From Crotophaga sulcirostris (taxonomy: Eukaryota > Chordata > Aves > Cuculiformes > Crotophagidae), in the NCBI GenBank assembly GCA_013397455.1, contig VYZB01000737.1, positions 229,280 to 293,279 of the forward strand: a DNA stretch of 64,000 nucleotides, in the 5' to 3' direction. This document shows positions 47,653 through 60,794 of the stretch, piece by piece. Position 1 is the first letter of the stretch. Each line of letters begins with the position of its first letter. The position numbers were made by a program, and so were the translations under genes. The notes under the pieces are model-generated. The model saw only the letters and a list, made by a program, of their open reading frames with translations, searched no databases and was not told the DNA's origin.

Positions 47653-50600
47653 CTGACAGAATTCAACCAAAACACATTTTTCTAAGCAAAAAATATCTTT
47701 CAGACTTCACCATTTACACAGGCTGGGCTATCCTAGAGGAGGCAAAATGTCCTGTATGTACCATCAGAGAAGACAGTTTTGTCAGTCTTTACAGATCATC
47801 ATATATTTTTACTGAAAAGATTTAGAGCACTCAGAAGACCAGAGAAAATCAGGCCCTTTAGTGAGTTCTTTCAAGTCAAAGAAGTGGGTGTTTTTCACCT
47901 GTTCACAGCACTCTGTTATTGCTCAAAGGTTTGGAGGAGGAGACAGCGAGACACAAAACAGGAGGAAACAGAGGGACTAACACAGTTGACCATACTAGAG
48001 CCTTTTCTCTGCTCAAGAGACCCACTTTGCCATTGCCAGGCATGTCACCTAGTCCCAGACCAAGAGTCAACTTGCATGGGAATCGTTAAATGCTATCACA
48101 TATATCTGACATAGTTTACAACCCGACGCCTTCGGTTTGGACCAGGGGCAAAGCAGATTGCAAGCATGGCCAAAATTCACCAGCAGGCTTCTAGTCTGAC
48201 TTTGATCCTGAATGATTCTGAAGGAGTCTCCCTCACTGCATTTCCCTCCATACCACTGCAGCTGTGCACCACTGATGCCCATTTGAGTTCAGATGGTGCA
48301 AACGGTACATGTAAATAATACCTAGGGGGTAAATAAGGCTTAGAAAATGGTGATTTGCAAAATTTCTCTTTTAGACACTTCAGCAAAGATGCAAATTTTC
48401 TGCATTCTAAACAAACAAATAATAAATGTAAAATATTTTCTATTAATTTCAAAGTTAATGTAAAAAATGACCCTATCACCTCTATCTCTAATGTTTTTCT
48501 CCTTCTCTAGAGACACAAAATAAATATCAGATCGTCCACCGGTATTAGAAAATGGCTTTTGATAATAAAACCTAATTAGTTCTGACCCAATCCTCATTGT
48601 GTATTATCAGCTTTGGCCATCATAAGAACTTTGCAGTTCTAGAACCACTACAGACAAAACATGGACACAAAGTTTGGGGAAAACTCTTACTCCCTGGGCT
48701 CACCCCACCCCTTTATTTTTTGCAAGTGACTTTAATCGGGACTAATAGATACAGAAGGAAATTAGTACTTGCATTAATAGCTCGAGTTGATTCTGAAGCT
48801 TTCACTTCTTTTTAACACAGATTCATCCTGCAGATTTGCTTTTCCATAGAACAGTATTTCAGGATTACTGCGTACAGTCGCAGAGAAGATTCCTTGCTGA
48901 AACTACAATTTTCCCTTTATGGCTTATTAGAGCCAATTCAAAGCAGAATAACAAAAAGCAAAGAAACAAAACAATGCAGAGCTGTCATTTAAAAACATAT
49001 ATTCTTAAAAGGCTTTAAGGCTATCATTTAGGGAACACAAAAGAGATTTCCTTCTTTAGCAGTGTTCCAACACATTACTCTTTCGTGCTTACTCCAAGAC
49101 ATGAATATACTTGCCTGAAATGTCAGTGAGGTATTTATACAAAGGCAACTCTTCAGAAACCTATTATTGTGAATACAAAACAGGAAGTACAGTAATACCA
49201 CCAGTGTGTGTTAAATAATGCTTAGTATAAACTGTGTTCTTCAATTAATAAGCAGTGTTAACCCCTTTAGGGGAAAGGGAGATGTGAAGTGCGAATTGAA
49301 AATACTGACTCATGATAAAACCTTGGAGTATTTTTCCCACAAGGTTTTTTGTTTTGTTGGTTTGTTTTTGTTGTGGGTTTTTTCGCCCCCTCTCCTCCTA
49401 ACAGCAGACAGAACACAACAGAGGATAGAATTTGCAGTATAAATGAGAAATAGTAAAATAGAATAAAACAACATGACAATAAATGCTTAATGATACTCTG
49501 CATGCTGCAACTCTTTCCAGTTCTCATGCTTTCACTAACTAAGCCTTGTAACAACCATGCCATATGAAAGGTACATCTTTAGGAAACTACTCCATGAACT
49601 ATACAAATGTATCTGTATTGGTGTGCAGATGTCACAAATACTTAGAACGGGATATAAATAAAAGTATTATATACTGAATATTCTTCAGCCACTTAGTTGA
49701 TATTCTACAAAACAGCATGATTAAAGTAAAAGTTAAAAATTAACAAAAAAATCTTTCTTTAAGCATTAACCACTGTGAAATAGAGAAATGCATGGGTCTT
49801 TCATTAAAAAAATAAACTGATTAATAAAAACCATATTTCCCCACAGGGAGACCGACACTCCAGGCATAAAAGCAAAGCTCTTTCCTCACACATGTTGAAT
49901 AAGAAAATATTTTTAACTAGACAGGTTTCTAGAATACAAGTGAGATAACACAATTACCATTTTGCTCCTTCCAAAACATGCACAGCTGCAGTCCAAACAA
50001 TTCAAGAGCTTCCCAAGTACGCAAACCTGAAACAAAAACTACATGCAAGTCCTAGGTGAGCAGAAAGCAAAGCTCCTCTTTTCTAAGGTCTGACAAACCT
50101 ATATCTATTTAAAAATGTGTAGGAACATCTCTTCTGACACAACTCGGTCACTCAGTCTCTCTCTCCACTTTCTCGTACTCGCACAATATTTTGAAATCTT
50201 CATGCAAGCTAACAGATTGAACTTTGGTTTGACTGCCATCTGCTGATGCCATGTTTTGGGAACCTGAAGACTCATTTACAAACATGTGCACAAAGCTTGC
50301 CAAATGTTCAGTATTCTTTCTTACAGTTCTTGGTTAAAAAGAAATTAGGGAATCAGTAATAACACATTAACTATGTTTAAAGAAATCAAATTAGACCAAA
50401 TGTCCTTGTATTTAGCATCATTTAGATAACTTTCAAATAAACAAACACAGAAAATGCAATAATTTTGTGTGCATAGATAAGGTGTCAATTGAAACAAAAG
50501 CATGTAACATGCAGGACCGTTGTGACAGTAAGAAAGAGAGAATCAGGTAGAACAGCTGCTCCTTAAAGAAAAGAGAAGCATAGCTGAAACAACTATTATA

Positions 50601-50700
50601 AATACAAGGAGAATATAAAATAGTAATAGACTACCACAACAATCCATTTTTCCACAAAAATATTTGATATTATGTAAAGTTGTTTCATTGTATCCCAATG

Positions 50701-50701
<1 letters not shown>

Positions 50702-50739
<38 letters not shown>

Positions 50740-50748
50740 ATACACACA
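50702..50748 (+). repeat. (CA)n microsatellite
   Basis: Pure AC dinucleotide from 50702 to 50734 (about 16 units), followed by an interrupted 'tacacatacacac' tail. It reads as CVCVCV in a minus-strand frame, which is an artefact. It is likely polymorphic. Confidence 0.97.
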
Positions 50749-53137
50749 AAAGAAACCAAATTCATTTTCAGGACCCTCATATTTTGCTGTTTTCTTTCCT
50801 TCAAGACAGCATACACTTTGTGAAGGGCTGAATGGGTTGCTGATGCTAAAGTGATGGAATCAAGATGTGAATACAGTCAAACCTACCAGCTTCTTTGGAA
50901 GTGACCACACAGTGGATAAGGACAGGGCTTTAAGTGATTTATTCTCCCCTTTCATATAGGAATTGCTGTCCTGGCAAAAACAGTTTTAGCTTGTGTAAGT
51001 GTCTACAATAGCTGACTGAGCAGAAAATGCAGAAAGTTACCATCTCAGGGCACCTGGACTATCTGCCTGAGAAAATCCCTGGTTTATTTTCACTCTGTCC
51101 CTCATCTCTGATGAGGAGGGAGAGTTCTTATATCCCACTTTCCTTCTTTTCAACTTGTTCCTTCAGCAAAGCTGTAGTTCTTTCATTCCTTTATTACATG
51201 TGAAAAGTAGAAAAATCAAATGATTATATTTGTCCAGGCAGACAATGTAAAAACCCAAAGAGTTCAGAATTGCCAAAACAATGACTGTTTCAGCCCAGTC
51301 TGTATCCATGACATATTTCTGCCTAATCAGATACTAACTTTAGTCGCCTTTTTCTAGGTCCTAAAATTCTAATTCTGCAAACATTCAAAAATATGCTTAG
51401 CTTTAAAGTAAAGCTTATGCATAAATGATCTCAGCATTGGGCACAAATGCAATCTTTGGCTTATGGGAAAAGAGAACAGTTATAAAGGCTTGAGTGTGGA
51501 CTGAAGGAGTTCCAGCAAAGCTACTCAAGTTCCAGGTTAAGATCTTTTATATCAGTATTTTTATGAGACTAAGATCCACAAGAATAAAAAGTAAAGCCAT
51601 GAAAATCTCACCACAAAAAAAACCAACCCAAAACAGGTTGCCATTTGAATAATGAGTTTGGATTTTTCTACAAGCCCAGAACTTCAGGTGGCACGCCAGG
51701 TACACAAATTCAAGCGATTCTGAAACAAACCACAACTTTTATTCTTTTAGAACAGTACTAATTAAAATCATTTATTTTAAAATACATTCAGTGTCTCAGA
51801 AGGTTAATGGTTTCAATTCATATTTTTCCTTTACAAAGAATTTTTATTATTTGTGTTCTGTCATAGCATTGCTGGCAGATGACACCAAAATATGCCTTTG
51901 TTGTGGAAATGTGTCTGCTTAAACTGCTTCTTAATTTGTGATGTGGCATCTTCTGTGAAACATACTCTATTTTCACATGCAAAACAAAGGCAGAACAGAT
52001 TCCTGTTCTCTACAAAACCTGTAAATGACCTCATACAAATCCTGCAAATGACCTAGGACCTGCAGTGCTGGCTTCTCTCCTCCTCTTCCTCTGTCCACTA
52101 GAAATAAAAGTATCCCAAAACTAAAAGTAACCCAAAAAGAGGAAACACAGGATTTCCCTTCAGCCATAATTCTGAACTCTCCTCAGATGCGGCGGGTTTG
52201 CGCAGTCACAGAAGAAGGAAGAATTTTGCCCTCTGTGAACGTTAACCAGCAATTTTCTCGAGAAGCAGTGACAGAACAGCATCTACTGTCTCAATTACAT
52301 TACCTACAGCAATTACAGCTGGTTTACTTTGCTTCCATCACTATTACAAACATTCGAGTTCAGAATGCAAAAAGGATATAGAGGTCTTCAATGAGAAAGT
52401 GTCATTCTTCTACAGGCATTACACTAGCCATAACTGCAGCAAGAGGTACAACCTACTTCCACCTCACACTGATTCTTTGCACTCTATCATCCCTTGACAA
52501 CACTTTTTCTGGAGAGCAGGCAGACAGTTAAAGCAATAGAATAAAATACCTCCCTGTTGGTGTGGCAAGCCTACATTCTGACAGCACAATGAACACATGA
52601 GCAAGACCAAAATCCCACCTGTTATTTTCCAAACAACAAAAGTGCACACGCTAGCACTGCTGAATCTAGCTAAGACATACCTTCTATTTAAGAAATGAAC
52701 TGCTGATCTTGATTTCTGTTGGACAGAACCAAACCATTATTTAAGTGTGATATCCTGTGTAGCCAACAAAGAACAAGGTTTGTGCTCTAGCTCCTCTGGG
52801 AAATGCATTTTTTCTAAGTATAGTGCTCAAAGGAGCACAAAGAATAGGAATCAATGGGGAAATCTAGGATGAAGCCAGTTACATTTCCTCACACCCACTC
52901 AAATGGCATCATTAGTGCATGAAGACAATGGAGAAGCTCAGATATCAGATCGAAATGGTGCTTAAGCACTAAAACAGGTATTTAAAGACTTTAACACACT
53001 TCAGTATTAAAGGCATGAAAGACTGGTGTTGCAATGTTATTTAAAAAAGAGAAAATTTTGTAAGGTAGCACAGAGTACTTACATTCCTTATAAAATTAAA
53101 ATAAATGGCCATTTTATAAGTGCAGTAACATGTTCCA

Positions 53138-53207
53138 AGGTGTGTGTTTGCCAATTACACACACCTCATATGCTGACTGATGAACACACACACCCTGGTG
53201 TGTGTTC
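53138..53207. repeat. Two adjacent CA/TG hairpins
   Basis: First hairpin: AGGTGTGTGT (53138-53147) pairs perfectly with ACACACACCT (53157-53166) around a 9-nt loop. Second: GAACACACAC (53182-53191) pairs perfectly with GTGTGTGTTC (53198-53207) around a 6-nt loop. The arms of the two can also cross-pair. It is probably an inverted rearrangement of a short CA microsatellite. Confidence 0.85.
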
Positions 53208-54329
53208 TTGCTTATGTATTTCACGTGCCTCCCTGTTAAGTAATGGAATAAGACTTGCCTTGCGAACTGGCTAATGCTGCCTCTTCTCACTCGGTGACTT
53301 CTGCAGAAAATATTCACTGCTAAGAAAAACAACTGCTGAAACAGAGTTAAGCTTTATGCAGCCTTAAGTATGGTCTCTCTGTCTGCAAGATAGCATGATA
53401 ACCTCCATTTTCTGTATCACTGTCAGGCATATGTTTTCCCCAAGACTGGGTTGGCATTCATCATTTCTCTGTGTGTGTTGCTGCCTTCTGTAAAGATATG
53501 GTCCTTACAGATTGCTTTCTCCACACCAGCTAGTTACTCTCAATTTTGTTTCACTATTTTCCTCCTTATAAAAAGATGGGCACGGTTATGCTCTCCCTGC
53601 AATAACAAGGTACACTGTGCTGTGGAGACAGTCTTCTTTTAGAATTATTTTTCCCTTCAATTTTTTTTTTTTTTTTAAATTTTGTTTTGTTTCTATTTGT
53701 TTATTTTGAACAAATACTGACTAGCGTATAATAGCTCTAACAGACAGGCATGCTGTGTACTGAAAAATAGATTTCTCAGCCTGCTGGAAGCCAACCTGTG
53801 ATTTTTTTTAATTTTATTTTATCAGTCATAGGACTTAATTCCACAGAGATGTCAACACTAGGACCTGTACCTCACCTATCACGGTCATTTCTGACAACAC
53901 ATAGCAAAAACAGTGCCATGCGTATTGTTCTCTCTTTGCTTTTCAGAACCAATGTACAACAGCACAAAGGAATTCAAATTCTCTTAAACTCATTATACTG
54001 TGTGATGCTTTATCTCTCGTTCCTCTGTGTTCAAAAAGAATCCAATTGTGCTTGTCAGGATCTCTCTTTAGATAACAGGGGTATAGACCTGGCGCTGGCA
54101 GGTATAGACCTTTCCTATGTCACCTCTCTACTGTGACACAAAACAGACCCCTTCATCTTATCTGTTATTCCTGTATAAAATTTGCATGTCCTTTATGAGG
54201 TCTAATACCAAAGACATTATGTAATAAGGGAGCCATAACTTCTAATGGTACAGTTATTCAAAGCAACAAGGATGGAGACTGAGGGTAAAGAACTGTCCAA
54301 GACTCTCAGGACACTTAGCAACTAATAAT

Positions 54330-54725
54330 ATCCAATGTAAGCAAATGTAAAGCAATGGACCCGGGAAATTCAATCTTTCCATCATATATAAACGGATGGG
54401 CTCTGAGATGAATCAGTAACACTGCTAGTTTTAATAGGCAGTGATGAGAACTTTAGCTCAGTTCTGGGCAGCAATAAAAAAAGCAAATCAAGCGCAAAAA
54501 AATTCAGAACTGCTAATAAAAGAGTAAAGACTGAAACAGAAAGCATCATTATGCACCCACACAAATCCATGTTGCAGGCATACAAATCTATGTTGTACCA
54601 CCACCTTGGATACTGTATGCAGTTCTTCTCTCAGGAAGAATATCATAGATCTGGAAAAGGTTCAGAGAAGGGTAGCAAGGATGACCAAAGGCATAGAACA
54701 GTTTCTGTTTACGGAACACCTGGTT
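54330..54725 (+). mobile_element. Old CR1-type LINE fragment, reverse-transcriptase C-terminus
   Basis: A diverged internal piece, not the usual 3' tip. 'gcaaatgtaaagcaatggac', 'gcagcaataaaaaaagcaaa', 'accttggatactgtatgcag' and 'ctggaaaaggttcagagaag' correspond to the end of the CR1 reverse transcriptase, and translation of one part gives DLEKVQRRVARMTKG. Many indels and stops break the frame. It contains a 21-bp duplication of 'acaaatcyatgttg' (54561-54574 and 54582-54595). It is older than the other CR1 copies here; its edges are approximate. Confidence 0.85.
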
Positions 54726-57700
54726 CTCCTTTCATTCTGCATAGGACTCCCTTGTTCACCTACTCCAATTATTCAGAAGTTAACCTGTGTGTTTGGTTTT
54801 TTTAAAAGAAAAATTACATAACTTCATCACAAGGTAGAAGGGTGTGCAGCGGAAAAAGGTAAAGTTTCAGGTTTGCACATCAGCTGCTTGGAGAACCTGT
54901 TGCTTTGCCAGAAGCAGAACACAGAGATGTATGGTTTGGGGGCACGAAGGCATGATTTGGCATGAAAAGCATCATTCTTGTGTATTTCCTGAGAGAAGGT
55001 GAAACATGATAATCAGCTCTGTTCTGAAACAGGTTCTAAAACGCCCACAAAGTTGTTTTGTTTTTAGACTTGTCCAAGAAATATGAATGAGAAAGCCACA
55101 GTGAAGTTTCACTTCATCCTCTTCTATCTATGAAGTCATGGCTACTTAATTTGCCTTCCCTCCTCTTAACAGTGTTTTAGAAGGTCCTATTGCAGGTGAC
55201 ATAGAAGTGTGCTCGTACACAGGCCATAATATATAAGCCAGCAATGGCTGAATAAACAGCCCAGTGTTTAAATGGGTTTATTTACCTTTGTTTGTTTACC
55301 TTCATACTCCATTAGCTCTCTGTGACTTCACCTGAGAAAAAAATCTAGTGGCACTGATAAAAGTTCTGACATCTTTTCTATCACCCTGCCAACCCAGCTC
55401 CCAAACACAGTTTCCAAAGCATACGAGTGCCTATCAGCTAATGCCTAAATTCAACAGCTCTTTAGAGTCCTTTATTAACATAGTCACATTCCAACTTGCT
55501 CATTATAAAGCTTTGAGGTTCAGAGGTTTTCTTAACCTAAAACTAAAACTGAAAAGGTCACCACCTTAAAGCGCGCAACCAAACAGTGAAGCTGTACACT
55601 GGCCACTTCATCTTCCCAAGCTGCGCTCCCTTATGATTGATACTAAACCAGTGACGTGTACAATGCTGGGTTTTCTGCTTTCACCCTATTAGAGGAGAGA
55701 TAAGTATGAATAGTTGATATAGAAGTCACTCAACATTTTACATTATAAGATCATGCACTTAGTAACTTACACTGTTCTGAGCTCTGACCTTCTTGTCCTT
55801 TCCAAGCTGGCTAGCTGCCCTCAACTGTTTTGTTTTGTAACAATCCAGTCAAAATATTTCAGCTGTTGTATGAGAAGGAGACCAGGAAAAATGTCACTTT
55901 ATTTACAATTTTACAAAACTAATAAACATAAAATTATGTCACCCTAACCTTTGGAGGGAGGTCTTGAAACCTGACCACATTAGAGGGACTCGAAACATCT
56001 CAATTTGAAACAGCTTTTTGAGGTTTCTTGATGTTTTTCAGATACATTTACCAAGTTTTGACCACTCAAAAGACTGATGCTATCAAGGTTCAAGAAATCT
56101 GCCAGCCACGCTAGATCCAGGCTCCCAAAATTACAGCTGGAATGTGACCTCTCGTCTTACAGGAGTCACTTGAACCTAGTCAAGCAGCAGTAGGAGAAAG
56201 AGGACATCAAAACTGGCTCCAGTAGAAAGAAAAGCCCGATATGAGGAGTGAACGCATTTAAAACCAAGAGTCTGGACACAGGGGCAAAACCAATACTCAT
56301 TAAAAAGGACTCTAGATATGGAAGCCTGGGAGGAAAAAGAGGACTGGAGAATCCTGGCTGGGCACAAATGCATCTAATGAGAATTGCAAGCACAGGGGAA
56401 AAAACTTGATGTCAATTGAGCAAAAAGACTAGAAGCAAGAAGTATAATGAGATTAGATTAATAGTTCGCTGAAGATCACCAAGGCAGTAGACATAGCAAA
56501 TAAAGAGCAAGAAGACAGTGTATAAAGTCAGAGCAGGCAAATTGAATAGGGAGAAACACCAAGGAAAGAATATAAGGAAAGAGTTATACTTATGGGAAGT
56601 TGGAAGAAATGTTATCGCTGGAAAAGTAATTTATCTACCCATTCTCACATTGTCAGAAAATATCCTGGATAAAAGGTAAAAGTCCCATTCTTGCATAGCA
56701 GACCCCACAAAGAACAGCAAAGGAGCTTAATATTGTCAATTTACCACCTATTCCAAGCAAACACATTTTCTATGGCAGATTTAGAGGGTGCTGTGCTGCT
56801 GATGACCACAAAGATCTCAATACGACACCATACAATGGAATATGAGTAATTGCCCCAGAAACGAGTAACCCTTCATTTGATTTTAAACAGTGTAAATCAA
56901 AGCCCTCAAAAGTAAGGAAATGTATTAAGGTAATTAAAGCAGAGGCGATCGTAATGACTTGTAAAAATAATTTTCTAAATTAATGCAATTTAATTAATCA
57001 TGCACCATGAATACCGCTTTCATTCATGTAAATAAAGATTGCATTATGACGCATATACACAAAGAATAATGAATTAAGATTGCAAGGCAGTTCTTAACTC
57101 ATGCGTGTTCAAGAAACACAACATTCTCTGTAAAGCTACTTGAATACAGTATACACAAAAAAACCTACATACATACTGTGCATTTTGCATCCACAAAGAG
57201 GAAAGCTGGGCAAAAGACCAACTGCAAAGGAAGCCTCAAATGTGTCCTTGGCTACAGCCCAAGCACCATAATTGCGGCCGTTCCTCTAGCTTCTGTAGCT
57301 CACAGTACTACACTAACATCCTTTTCAGCGTCACTCCCATAAATATTTAAAAAGCAAAACTTTTTGGAATGTCTCTTCCTTAACTGTTATCATTACCCTA
57401 ATGAAGCTTATTAAATATAATTAGACTCATGCCATCCTACATGCTGACTGTGAAGTATGCCTTGCTGCGCTTTGCTGATCCAACATAAAGCCTAGTAGCC
57501 ACCAAGGCCCTGACAGCTCCTGAGGATGCTCCCATGGGAACTGAGCCAAGCTGCAGATCTCTATGGAGAGCTATTCAGCTGTACCAATCCCCTGCAGGAC
57601 CCAAACACAGGCACAAAGTAGGAAGAGTGCATTGAAAGGATTTAGAAGGAAGATCTTATCATCACATAGACCTTTATAAGCATACATCCAAGTTTTAGCT

Positions 57701-57819
57701 GTTAAAACTTACTGTATAGGCACATGAAACTTAATCATAAAATTAGGGTTAATTCTCTAGATAAAGTTTCCTGCTTTGTCACTAAACCCACATGAAACAC
57801 TATTTTAGTTATGCATTAC
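54726..57819. other. Non-coding single-copy segment
   Basis: No recognised gene. The interval immediately after 54726 may still hold heavily decayed CR1 sequence. The most distinctive part is the TAAT-rich patch at 56925-57090, described separately. Confidence 0.5.
56925..57090. promoter_or_regulatory. Possible conserved non-coding element (homeodomain/octamer-like)
   Basis: Dense AT-core motifs without simple repetition: TAATTA (56931-56936), GTAATGACTTG, TTAATTAA (56990-56997), CATTCATG, GATTGCATTATG and a second GATTGCA. The combination of TAAT cores with ATGCAAT-like octamer variants resembles vertebrate developmental enhancers. This is inference from motif density alone. Confidence 0.25.
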
Positions 57820-58425
57820 CACAGAACAGTTTGGGTTGGAAGGAACCTTAAAGGTCATCCAGTTCCAAGCCCCTGCCATGAGCAGGGACACCTCCCACTG
57901 GATCAGGTTGCTCAAAGCCCCATCCAACCTGGTCTTGAACACCTCCAGGGATGGGGCAGCCACAACTTCTCTGGGCAACCTGTGCCAGTGCCTCATCACC
58001 CTCACAGGAAAATATTTCTTCCCAAAATCTAATCTAAATCTGCCCTCTTTCAGCTTAAAACCATCCCCCCTTGTCCTGTCCCTGCACTCCCTGATAAAGA
58101 GCCCCTCACCAGCTTTCCGGTAGCCCCTTTCAGTACTGGAAGGCTGCTCTAAGGTCTCCCCAGAGCCTTCTCTTCTCTAGGCTGAACAAGACCAACTCTC
58201 TCAGCCTGTCCTCATGTAAGAGGTGCTCCAGCCCTCAGATCATCTTCGTGGCCCCCTCTGGACTCACTCTAACATATCCACATCCTTCCTGTGCTGAGGG
58301 CTCCAGATCTGAATGCAGGACTTCAGGTGAAGTCTCACAAGAGCAGAGTAGAGTGGAGAATCACCTCCCCCAACCTGCTGGTCACACTTTTTCTGATGCA
58401 CCCCAAGAGGGCTGCATGCCAATAT
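57820..58425 (-). mobile_element. CR1 LINE fragment, antisense, longest in window
   Basis: About 600 bp of antisense CR1. From its 3' end: 'ccacagaacagtttgggttg', 'cccatccaacctggtcttga', 'gggatggggcagccacaact', 'ccttgtcctgtccctgcact', 'cagcctgtcctcatgtaaga', then reverse-transcriptase C-terminal coding sequence down to 'tgatgcaccccaagagggct'. It reaches further 5' than any other tip-bearing CR1 here. Frames at 57805-58123 are its shadows. The reading frame is interrupted. Confidence 0.96.
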
Positions 58426-60794
58426 AGGCATCATTCATTTTAATCCCATATGTTCCCATGTTACCTTATAAATACATTGTAATTTAAAAAAACAACAACA
58501 AAACAACAAACAACAAAACCCCACCAAATAACAAAATACAGTACAAAAACCAAAAACACCTAGTATCACAGTGGCAGACTGACAGAACTGAGAATTGTAT
58601 TTACACTACAAACTTGATTCTGATAGTCTTCAGAATTTCTCACTCCATTTTTAATCTAGTGGCTTTCTAACTTGCCATATTCCTCATCTGGAGGTTGTGA
58701 GTCTAGGAGGTACGAATAAGAATCAACTTTGGCCCTTGGTCTTTCCCATCTTTGTACTTTTCCAAATGAAACAAATACACTTTGATACTTTCAAGTAAGT
58801 TCTCTGGCATGCGTTGCAGAGAAGTTTATGAAAGTATTACTGATGTTAAAATACATGACACAGTCAATGTAAGGAATGCTTTCCTTTCTAAAGAATAAGA
58901 GCAGGCGCATTTATTTTTCTGTTCTATTTGAAGTAAAACTATTATATTTTTACATACATTGTTTGGATGTATGCTTTCATAGACAAAATAAAGCCAGCTT
59001 ATCCTGGCCCTATAGTATATCTGTTAAAGGAGAAAATATGCAGCCCAACAAGTTTTCCCTCCAATCCTTCTTTTCAGGCAAGTAATAAATCTTGAATGAA
59101 AAAGTCACTGTGCTCTTCAGCTGTCACCACTAAGATTTTGTTTTTTAAAACTGTAGCAGCCTTAAGGCTGATTTACTACTCAGTCCTCCGCACGCCAACA
59201 ATCGAATAGTTGAGGGGGGGGGGAATAATTTTTGCACACCTGGAAATATTTTATTTGCTGTACTCGTGAGAAAGCAAAGTTTTCATCAGTGAGGAGGGAG
59301 GTGGGGAGGGAGAGAGAGAGCTTCAGGTGAATCTTAAAACCTAGTTCTTGGTTTAAAGAGAAATTTCATACATAAACACAGAAACCACCTCTGCATTCAA
59401 ACAGAGTGGTCAGGCTCTTTGGAGACTATGAGTTCACTGTGGAATGCAGCCTCAAATCATCAAATTGGAAGCCTTGGCCAGTAAACAGCAGCATTCATCA
59501 ACAGTGTCTATTTAGCCATTTCAGTTTGGCAAGTGAAAAGAATGTGTGACAACTTTTAAATAATTTAATTCACTCTTTTGCTCTTCTTTTTAAAATAAAC
59601 TTAGTGGGCTTTAATCACTCTAAAATGTAAACATATGATATTAATGAAGGCAAAATTAGACCTTTCAGAAACAGCTGCTTTCCAGAGCACCTCCTTGCCC
59701 TAGTCAGAGTTGCAAGTTGAACAAGATTATGGGTGAAAACCCAGATACATACCAGAGAAAACCAATTGATGGAAAATGTGATGGTGCCAAGATTGTGCAA
59801 CTATTTTGGAATATCAGATCCTCTTTTCAATGGCATGTTGTTTGATATCACTTTTCCCTAAAGCTTCACTTTCTGAAAATTTATTATATGCTCCAGAACA
59901 CTATTGTCTTCAAAAGAAATCCCGCATCTTCTGTTACTTCAAAGAACCATACTTGCACCTGGGCAAAACGATGTAACATTCTAGGTGCTGGCTGACTGGA
60001 AAGGAGACCCACAAAATCTCTCTCTCTGTGTTTAATCACAGGGTTTTACAAGAATATGAGGAGTGCCCTTTCACAAGCAGAGAGGCATTTCAGCATTTAA
60101 AGGGAAAAAAATAGTAATTAATGGTTCAGCAGTGTGGCGAGACATGGCAATTGTGTTTACATACTTTGATTTCTACTCTAAAACACTTCCTCCCATTCTC
60201 ATGATGCCTACAAAGTCCATCTACAAATGAGGACTGATTTCTGCAGCATGGTATCAGGCAGAGCAAGTAGATTACCTGTCAGTCATCTCTACCAGTTCTG
60301 AGGCTGGACTTCACATCCAGTAACCAAGCAGTACCAAATTAAGTGTGTAAAAAGATTTGATTCTAACTAATATCTACTTAGTACTAATTTATTCAACTGT
60401 CATAAAATACATTGCCAAGCAGTAAGTGTCCCAGCATGATCTCCTTCTAAAAAACACCCAGTTTTGTGCCCCTATCTTCCAAACCTGGATGAAATCTGTA
60501 CAAAAGTAATGCTGAGAAATGACAGCCGGAGACATATCCCCTTTCTTCTGCTCATATTGTATCACTGCAAGACCAAGGGACACTTGATTGCTAATTCTTA
60601 AACCAAATCCAATGTAGAGCAGAAAGAAAAGCTAGATATTTACATTTCCTCCTCCAGAGTCCTGAAGTAGTTTAGCATAGGTGGGTTCTTCTTTCAGGCA
60701 CAGCTTGATTAGGGGGCTTCCCAAAGTTCTCCTTCACAATTCCTCTATCTGCATTCATATACCTAAAGGAGTAGAGACTGGCAAGATGGTTCGT
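58426..60794. other. Non-coding single-copy segment with low complexity
   Basis: No recognised gene. An A/AAC-rich low-complexity tract at about 58485-58560 immediately flanks the CR1. A 10-G run lies at 59214-59223 and a G-rich, potentially quadruplex-forming tract ('gggaggtggggaggg') lies around 59295-59312, followed by GA repeats. Confidence 0.55.
58485..58560 (+). repeat. A/AAC-rich low-complexity tract
   Basis: Imperfect CAA/CAAA repeats with A-runs. It lies about 60 bp beyond the 5'-truncated edge of the antisense CR1, so it is not that element's tail. Confidence 0.8.

Larger units (their letters stand above)
47653..54329. other. Non-coding single-copy segment with microsatellite and hairpins
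   Basis: About 6.7 kb without a recognised gene or transposon. It contains the (CA)n array at 50.7 kb, near-duplicates at 52012-52054 (period 23) and 52106-52137 (period 17), the CA/TG hairpin pair at 53.14-53.21 kb, a 16-T run at 53661-53676, and an 11-bp direct repeat 'ggtatagacct' at 54080-54090 and 54101-54111. Confidence 0.55.

Noticed and set aside
50543..50749. Minus-strand frame starting with CVCVCV repeats
   Set aside because: It is the translation of the (CA)n microsatellite.
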